Assembly (NCBI GenBank): GCA_003224785.1
Contig: QHZV01000119.1
Span: 1-5,792 of the forward strand
From: Acidobacteriota bacterium
Lineage (GTDB): Bacteria; Acidobacteriota; Terriglobia; Terriglobales; Acidobacteriaceae
Length of the DNA stretch: 5,792 bases
Direction of reading: 5' to 3'
Position 1 is the stretch's first letter. Every line of letters starts with the position of its first letter. Below, one piece after another: positions 1 through 3,410 of the stretch. The translations under genes and the position numbers were made by a program. The notes beneath the pieces were generated by a model that saw nothing but the letters and a program-made list of their open reading frames with translations, was not told the DNA's origin and did not search any database.

Positions 1-1
1 A

Positions 2-412
2 ACTGAATCGGTCACCGAGGTCCGCGGCGGCAAGAAATATACGGTCGAGCGCATGTTCTATCCCGGCTACGTACTGGTCGAAATGGACATGGACGATCAC
101 GTGTGGCATGTGGTGAAATCCACGCCGCGTGTCACCGGATTTGTGGGCACCGGACAACAGCCCACGCCACTTTCCGAAGAAGAAGTTCAGCACATCGTTT
201 ATCGGGCGGGCGAATCGAAGGACAAGCCCAAGCTCAAAGTCAAATTTGAAAAGAACGAAACGGTGCGGATCACCGAAGGGCCATTTGCGACGTTCACGGG
301 TGTGGTTGACGACGTCAATGACGATCGCGAAACGTTGAAGGTGATGGTCACAATTTTCGGCCGGTCAACTCCGGTGGAATTGGAATTCAAGCAGGTAGAG
401 AAGCAGAGTTAG
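2..412 (+). CDS. nusG: Transcription termination/antitermination factor NusG, 3' part
   Basis: NusG binds the clamp of RNA polymerase through its NGN domain and links it to Rho or ribosomal protein S10 through its KOW domain. Only the last 136 residues are visible, because the frame is already open at base 2; the N-terminal start lies outside the window. The visible part contains the end of the NGN domain (FYPGYVLVEMDMDD, then TPRVTGFVG) and a C-terminal KOW domain starting near visible residue 80 (NETVRITEGPFATFTGVV), ending ELEFKQVEKQS. This is the standard NusG ending. An ATG at 53 is internal (the Met before FYPGYV) and is not the true start. The gene sits directly upstream of rplK, as in most bacteria. 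Nothing looks odd in the visible part. Confidence 0.95.
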   Translation, partial: TESVTEVRGGKKYTVERMFYPGYVLVEMDMDDHVWHVVKSTPRVTGFVGTGQQPTPLSEEEVQHIVYRAGESKDKPKLKVKFEKNETVRITEGPFATFTGVVDDVNDDRETLKVMVTIFGRSTPVELEFKQVEKQS

Positions 413-416
413 CTCG

Positions 417-438
417 TGTAGGGCGGGCGCCCCCGCCC
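417..438. repeat. Short GC-rich palindrome in the nusG-rplK gap
   Basis: GGGCGGG (421-427) and CCCGCCC (432-438) form a perfect 7-bp stem around a 4-base loop, preceded by TGTA at 417-420. No T-run follows (the next bases are GTCACTTTG), so it is not a typical intrinsic terminator. It belongs to a set of four palindromes in this window with similar flanks and different stems. A dispersed intergenic palindrome or an RNA processing hairpin are both possible. Confidence 0.6.
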
Positions 439-469
439 GTCACTTTGAAGAGAATCTGAAGGATAAGCG

Positions 470-901
470 ATGGCGAAAAAGGCTACAGGTTCAGTCAAGT
501 TGCAGATTGCGGCGGGCAAGGCGACGCCGGCTCCTCCGGTCGGTCCAGCGCTAGGACAGGCCCAGGTCAACATCATGGAATTTTGCAAGCAGTTCAACGC
601 GCGCACCGGACAGAAAGAACTGGAAGGCTTGATCATTCCGGTTGTGATTACTGTCTACAGCGATCGCTCGTTCACGTTCATCACCAAGACGCCTCCGGCT
701 GCGATTCTGCTCAAGCGCGCGGCGGGAATCGCCAAGGGCTCTGGTGCGCCGAATAAAGACAAAGTCGGCAAGGTAACGGCAAAGCAGATAGAGGACATTG
801 CGAAACAAAAGATGCCGGACCTGAATGCGGCGACCATCGAGTCCGCCATGAAAAGTGTGCGCGGAACTGCAAGGTCCATGGGGATTGATGTAGTTGGATA
901 G
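470..901 (+). CDS. rplK: 50S ribosomal protein L11
   Basis: L11 binds the GTPase-associated centre of 23S rRNA together with the L10-L12 stalk and takes part in factor-dependent steps of translation and in the stringent response. The 143-residue product is full length for the family. The N-terminal domain carries the conserved proline-rich stretch PPVGPALGQ (residues 22-30) and [11 protein letters not shown] (34-44). The linker TKTPPAA lies at residues 72-78, and the rRNA-binding C-terminal domain contains NKDKVGK and ends with [12 protein letters not shown]. The ATG at 470 is supported by a TGAAGGA Shine-Dalgarno sequence at 457-463, six bases upstream, and by the family N-terminus MAKK. The gap to rplA is 121 nt, fairly A/T-rich in its middle (about 935-970). 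I found no convincing promoter or terminator in it. Confidence 0.98.
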   Translation: MAKKATGSVKLQIAAGKATPAPPVGPALGQAQVNIMEFCKQFNARTGQKELEGLIIPVVITVYSDRSFTFITKTPPAAILLKRAAGIAKGSGAPNKDKVGKVTAKQIEDIAKQKMPDLNAATIESAMKSVRGTARSMGIDVVG

Positions 902-1022
902 ACTTCTTGATGAGCAAAACTTGGTAATGCGGTGAATTACAGATTTTCCGATTACAAATTTACAAAATGTCTTTGACTACGGCTGATCGGAAGAGCTTTC
1001 AGCGGTGGGAGACGGAGAAGAA

Positions 1023-1669
1023 ATGAAAAAAGCTGGAAAGAATATCGAGAAGGCGAGGAAGGCAGTCGAGCAGCGTCCTTATACGCTGGCCGATGCCGTG
1101 CCTCTGCTGCAAAAAGTGAAGTTCGCGAAATTCGACGAGACCGTCGAGGTCACATTGCGGCTCGGGGTTGATCCCAAACATGCGGACCAGATGGTGCGCG
1201 GCACGGTCGTGCTTCCGCATGGGCTGGGCAAAGCGAAAAAAGTTTTAGTGATTGCTTCCGGCGAGAAACTGCGCGAGGCCCAGGCGGCAGGCGCAGATTT
1301 TGTCGGTGGCGAAGATATGGTCGAGAAGATCACCAAGGAAAACTGGACTGATTTTGACGCGCTGATTGCTACGCCGGACGTGATGAAGTCTGTCGGTCGC
1401 CTCGGAAAAGTTCTTGGCCCCAAAGGGCTGATGCCGAATCCGAAAACTGGCACGGTGACGTTTGACGTCGCGCGCGCAGTACAGGAAGTGAAAGCCGGGA
1501 AGGTGGAATTTCGCACCGACAAGACTGCGCTGGTGCATGTTCCCGTAGGGAAAATGCGAAGCCGTCTGTGGCAAAGGGGAAATACATCAAGGGCTGCTAC
1601 TTGAGTTCGAGCATGGGCCCGGGAATTTCGCTGGATACGACGGCGATCGAGACGGCAGCGAAGGCATAG
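1023..1669 (+). pseudogene. rplA: 50S ribosomal protein L1, disrupted by an internal frameshifting deletion
   Basis: L1 forms the mobile L1 stalk near the ribosomal E site and is a known autogenous repressor of its operon in other bacteria. ATG 1023 is preferred over the in-frame GTG at 1005, because GGAG (1014-1017) is a well-placed Shine-Dalgarno and [14 protein letters not shown] fits the family start. Residues 1-178 are normal L1, including FDETVEV, the conserved [18 protein letters not shown] and VHVPVGKM. The frame then runs into 15 unrelated residues ([15 protein letters not shown]) and a stop at 1602-1604. The true C-terminus continues in the -1 frame from about 1556 ([20 protein letters not shown], ending [11 protein letters not shown]) to the stop at 1667-1669. 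Comparison with E. coli L1 shows about 20 residues missing between GKM and AKPS. A lost segment of about 61 nt would restore the frame and give 235 residues, a normal L1 length. The lost part is in the C-terminal half of domain I. It could be a real mutation or an assembly error. Confidence 0.85.
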
Positions 1670-1670
1670 A

Positions 1671-1688
1671 TTCGGCCTCTGGGCCGAA
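1671..1688. repeat. Perfect 7-bp hairpin just after rplA
   Basis: TTCGGCC (1671-1677) and GGCCGAA (1682-1688) form a perfect stem with loop TCTG. It starts two bases after the rplA remnant stop and abuts the next hairpin. No T-tract follows. It lies in the short leader of rplJ, where many bacteria place an L10-(L12)4 autoregulatory RNA site, but I see no clear match to that structure. Confidence 0.5.
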
Positions 1689-1715
1689 GGACAGCCGAGC
1701 GTGGCTGTCCTCACG
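1689..1715. repeat. Palindrome in the rplA-rplJ gap
   Basis: GGACAGCC (1689-1696) and GGCTGTCC (1703-1710) are perfect 8-bp arms around GAGCGT. On the opposite strand the stem is preceded by CGTGA, similar to the TGTGA flank of the palindrome at 2943-2968. It lies 14 bases upstream of the rplJ Shine-Dalgarno. It is either a member of a dispersed palindrome family or part of an rplJ translational leader; the sequence alone does not decide. Confidence 0.6.
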
Positions 1716-1738
1716 TGAAATTCTGAAAGGGACAGATT

Positions 1739-2290
1739 ATGGCGGTTACTCGAGCGAAGAAGACTGAGCAAGTTGAGAAGCTGGGCAAAGATCTGCAAAA
1801 GGTCTCGACGGTCATTGTCACCACGTACAGCAAGCTGACCGTCGCGCAGGACTACGAATTGCGCAAGGTGCTGCGAAGTTCTGGCGCGAAGTATGCCGTC
1901 GTGAAGAACACGCTGGTGGAGCGCGCGGCGAAGGGCACAAAGATTGAGGACGCGCTGAAGAATCTTTCCGGAGTGACTTCGATTGCGTACACCGAAGGCG
2001 ACCCGGTTTCGCTGGCGAAGGTGCTTTCGAAATACGCGAAAGACAATCCGGAATTTACCTTCAAGGCAGGAGTAGTTGAAGGGCGGGTGGTCTCGATCAA
2101 AGAGATTGACGCGCTGGCGACTATGCCGTCGAAGGAAGAGATTTACTCCAAGCTGCTGTTCCTAATCAGCGCGCCGGCGCAGAGGTTGGTCACGGTGATG
2201 AATGCCGTGGGACGCGACTTGGCGGTGGTGATTAATCAGGGAGTCGAGAAGGAGAAGTTTGGCGGAGAAGCCACTCCCGCCGGGGTGTAG
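1739..2290 (+). CDS. rplJ: 50S ribosomal protein L10 (stalk base)
   Basis: L10 anchors the L7/L12 dimers to the ribosome and binds 23S rRNA beside L11. The 183-residue product has the expected N-terminal rRNA-binding globular domain ([19 protein letters not shown] at the start, then [11 protein letters not shown] and [11 protein letters not shown]). Its C-terminal helical tail (about 145-175: [20 protein letters not shown], then [11 protein letters not shown]) corresponds to the L12-docking helix. The length is slightly above the common 165-180. ATG 1739 is preceded by AAAGGGA at 1726-1732 with a six-base gap. The 237-nt gap to rplL is longer than the E. coli gap and holds two inverted repeats, so L10 and L12 need not be tightly coupled in translation. 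Confidence 0.97.
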   Translation: MAVTRAKKTEQVEKLGKDLQKVSTVIVTTYSKLTVAQDYELRKVLRSSGAKYAVVKNTLVERAAKGTKIEDALKNLSGVTSIAYTEGDPVSLAKVLSKYAKDNPEFTFKAGVVEGRVVSIKEIDALATMPSKEEIYSKLLFLISAPAQRLVTVMNAVGRDLAVVINQGVEKEKFGGEATPAGV

Positions 2291-2297
2291 AGATTTT

Positions 2298-2360
2298 CTT
2301 CGCGATCTTGCGCTCTTTGCGGTCGAACCTTTTAACCGCAAGTACGCAAAGATCGCAAGG
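2298..2360. repeat. Imperfect inverted repeat of CTTTGCG/CGCAAAG type after rplJ
   Basis: The left arm (2298-2323) has the blocks CTTCGCGATCTTGCG and CTCTTTGCGGT. The right arm (2334-2360) reads AACCGCAAGTACGCAAAG then ATCGCAAGG, whose reverse complement is CCTTGCGATCTTTGCG followed by TACTTGCGGTT. The arms therefore match over about 25 bases with a few mismatches and one-base gaps, around a short A/T-rich centre (CGAACCTTTT). Within each arm the unit TTGCG recurs. This resembles non-coding palindromic elements with CGCAAAG repeats that I recall from several bacterial genomes, but I cannot confirm copy number here. A weaker stem, CCGCG (2403-2407) with CGCGG (2416-2420), lies further down the same gap. 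Confidence 0.65.
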
Positions 2361-2471
2361 AGTTTTAGTTATCTGAGTCAAGGGTTGCGCAGGCTGGATC
2401 CGCCGCGTTGTCTGGCGCGGAAGATAGCGGCTCAAGCGCACTGGAAACCTGACTTGGGATGATAAGAAAGC

Positions 2472-2497
2472 GAGACGTGGCAAGCTACGTCTCTACA
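2472..2497. repeat. Palindrome upstream of rplL
   Basis: GAGACGTGGC (2472-2481) and GCTACGTCTC (2484-2493) pair over 10 positions, with one G-T wobble, around AA. The apex reads GCAAGC, as in the palindrome at 2949-2968. Read on the opposite strand it is preceded by TGTA (reverse complement of 2494-2497), the same flank as the palindrome at 417-438. No T-tract follows. It lies 23 bases before the rplL Shine-Dalgarno. Confidence 0.65.
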
Positions 2498-2527
2498 GAA
2501 TGAATTCAAAATAACTGGAGAACTGAA

Positions 2528-2908
2528 ATGGCGGACTTGCAGCAGTTGGAAGAATCAATCGTTGGACTGTCGTTGCTGGATGCGGCCCAACTGGTAAAGA
2601 AACTTGAAGAGCGGCTTGGCGTTTCGGCGGCAGCAGCGGCCCCTGTAATGGTTGCCGGTGGCGGCGGCGCTGCTGCGGCAGCACCGGCTGAGGAAAAGAC
2701 GGAATTCGCAGTCGTCCTGACGGCCGTGGGTGCCAACAAGATCAACGTCATTAAAGCGGTCCGTGAAGTCACCAGCCTCAGGTTGAAGGAAGCCAAAGAC
2801 CTGGTGGACGGCGCGCCGAAGACGGTGAAAGAAGGTGTTTCGAAGGACGAAGCCGAGAACATCAAGAAGAAGTTCGCGGATGCCGGCGCGACCGTAGAAG
2901 TAAAGTAG
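2528..2908 (+). CDS. rplL: 50S ribosomal protein L7/L12
   Basis: L7/L12 is the multicopy stalk protein that recruits translation GTPases. The 126-residue product has the three expected parts: an N-terminal dimerisation and L10-binding helix pair (1-33, [20 protein letters not shown]), a flexible Ala/Gly/Pro-rich hinge (34-56, including [15 protein letters not shown]), and the factor-binding C-terminal domain (57-126, [40 protein letters not shown], ending GATVEVK). The length is normal. ATG 2528 has GGAG at 2517-2520, seven bases upstream. I saw no promoter I could defend in the 237-nt gap before it. Confidence 0.98.
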   Translation: MADLQQLEESIVGLSLLDAAQLVKKLEERLGVSAAAAAPVMVAGGGGAAAAAPAEEKTEFAVVLTAVGANKINVIKAVREVTSLRLKEAKDLVDGAPKTVKEGVSKDEAENIKKKFADAGATVEVK

Positions 2909-2942
2909 TTTCTTAGGCTTATGGAGACACGGGCGTATCGTC

Positions 2943-2968
2943 TGTGAGGCCGGGCGCAAGCGCCCGGC
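2943..2968. repeat. Strong GC-rich palindrome 3' of rplL
   Basis: GCCGGGCGC (2949-2957) and GCGCCCGGC (2960-2968) are perfect 9-bp arms around AA, with TGTGAG just before (2943-2948). It is the most stable-looking hairpin of the window. The following bases (GCTCCGTAAATC) contain no T-run, so an efficient intrinsic terminator is unlikely. In E. coli the rplL-rpoB gap carries a partial attenuator and an RNase III site; a similar role here is possible but is inference. The flank and the GCAAGC apex are shared with other palindromes in the window. Confidence 0.65.
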
Positions 2969-3021
2969 GCTCCGTAAATCTGAGCCAAAGCGCTTTCGGC
3001 TAGCAATTTCTTGACCACTGC

Positions 3022-3051
3022 TTGGCAAAATACGTGAGGCGATGTTATTAT
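3022..3051 (+). promoter_or_regulatory. Predicted sigma70-type promoter for rpoB
   Basis: The -35 TTGGCA (3022-3027) matches TTGACA at 5 of 6 positions. The -10 TATTAT (3046-3051) matches TATAAT at 5 of 6. The spacer is 18 bases, and TGT directly upstream of the -10 makes an extended -10 element. Transcription would start near A3059. It sits after rplL and upstream of rpoB, so it could supply rpoB independently of the ribosomal-protein genes. There is no experimental support in the sequence itself. Confidence 0.6.
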
Positions 3052-3231
3052 CGTAACTATCAGCACCGCTTCCCACTTCATTCAGGTGAGCAGTTCTCCA
3101 CACGATGTGACCAGGGGAGCGACGGAGGCTGCGCAAAACGGATTTAGCAACTGTCCTGCGGGCGGCGGGACGGGAAACAAGGCATACTGGCGCGGAAAAG
3201 ACACAACTTAATTGGCCATGCGCTCTTTGCG

Positions 3232-3263
3232 GCGCCTGAGGGACATGCTGTCCTTACGGGCGC
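3232..3263. repeat. Long stem-loop in the rpoB leader
   Basis: GCGCC (3232-3236) pairs with GGCGC (3259-3263). The stem continues through TG/CG and AG/TT pairs, with wobbles and one bulged A (3256), to GGACA (3241-3245) with TGTCC (3249-3253), closing a TGC loop. This is about 14 base pairs in 32 bases. A second GGCGC at 3280-3284 could compete for the same 5' arm. Confidence 0.55.
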
Positions 3264-3310
3264 GCTGTCGTGTCTGTACGGCGCAACCACAATCTGTGAT
3301 TAGCAATTGA

Positions 3311-3343
3311 GTCGCAATCACTCTTGACCAAAGTGATCGCGAC
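3311..3343. repeat. Inverted repeat GTCGC-ATCACT / AGTGAT-GCGAC in the rpoB leader
   Basis: GTCGC (3311-3315) pairs with GCGAC (3339-3343) and ATCACT (3317-3322) pairs with AGTGAT (3332-3337), separated by a single A-C mismatch, with a 9-base loop. A T5 run begins 11 bases after the stem, too far for a standard intrinsic terminator. GTGATT at 3296-3301 can pair with AATCAC at 3316-3321, which would exclude this stem. It could be an RNA hairpin or a dyad operator. Confidence 0.55.
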
Positions 3344-3368
3344 TTCCCGCCCTGTTTTTCCGCTGTGA

Positions 3369-3386
3369 CGCAGCTCTCGTGCTGCG
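3369..3386. repeat. Hairpin just upstream of the rpoB ribosome binding site
   Basis: CGCAGC (3369-3374) and GCTGCG (3381-3386) form a perfect 6-bp stem around TCTCGT. It ends 10 bases before the GGGAG Shine-Dalgarno at 3397-3401. Its position could affect ribosome access, but this is not shown by the sequence. Confidence 0.45.
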
Positions 3387-3410
3387 AGAAAAGATTGGGA
3401 GTAACTCCGA

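Larger units (their letters stand above)
3052..3410 (+). promoter_or_regulatory. Untranslated leader of rpoB (no gene seen)
   Basis: From the predicted start near 3059 to the rpoB ATG there are about 350 bases without a credible coding frame on either strand. The stretch contains several inverted repeats (3232-3263, 3311-3343, 3369-3386, listed separately) and a short T5 run at 3355-3359. The first part (3059-3230) shows only weak local pairing, for example CACA/TGTG around 3100-3110, and I recognise no known riboswitch. A long structured leader could allow attenuation or RNA-level control of beta synthesis; this is inference. Confidence 0.4.

Noticed and set aside
902..1022. Promoter in the A/T-rich rplK-rplA gap (for example TTGACT at 973-978)
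   Set aside because: No acceptable -10 lies 16-18 bases downstream, and other box pairs there match poorly.
1005..1022. GTG at 1005 as the rplA start
   Set aside because: It would place the Shine-Dalgarno of ATG 1023 inside the gene and add MGDGEE, which does not fit L1 N-termini; ATG 1023 is better.
1551..1561. Programmed -1 ribosomal frameshift in rplA at GGGAAAAT
   Set aside because: No X-XXY-YYZ heptamer lies in the zero frame, slippage would need mismatched re-pairing, and about 20 conserved L1 residues would still be missing. A deletion explains all of this.
1079..1798. Minus-strand open frame of 239 codons across rplA and the start of rplJ
   Set aside because: It is antisense to clearly conserved genes, has no family resemblance and spans a gene boundary. 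It is a shadow of coding composition.
2949..2968. Intrinsic terminator after rplL
   Set aside because: The stem is strong but no T-tract follows, so efficient Rho-independent termination is not supported. The same holds for the palindromes at 421-438, 1689-1710 and 2472-2493.
3311..3359. Intrinsic terminator in the rpoB leader (stem followed by T5)
   Set aside because: The T-run starts 11 bases after the stem with a C-rich stretch between, which does not fit a standard terminator. It is kept only as an inverted repeat.
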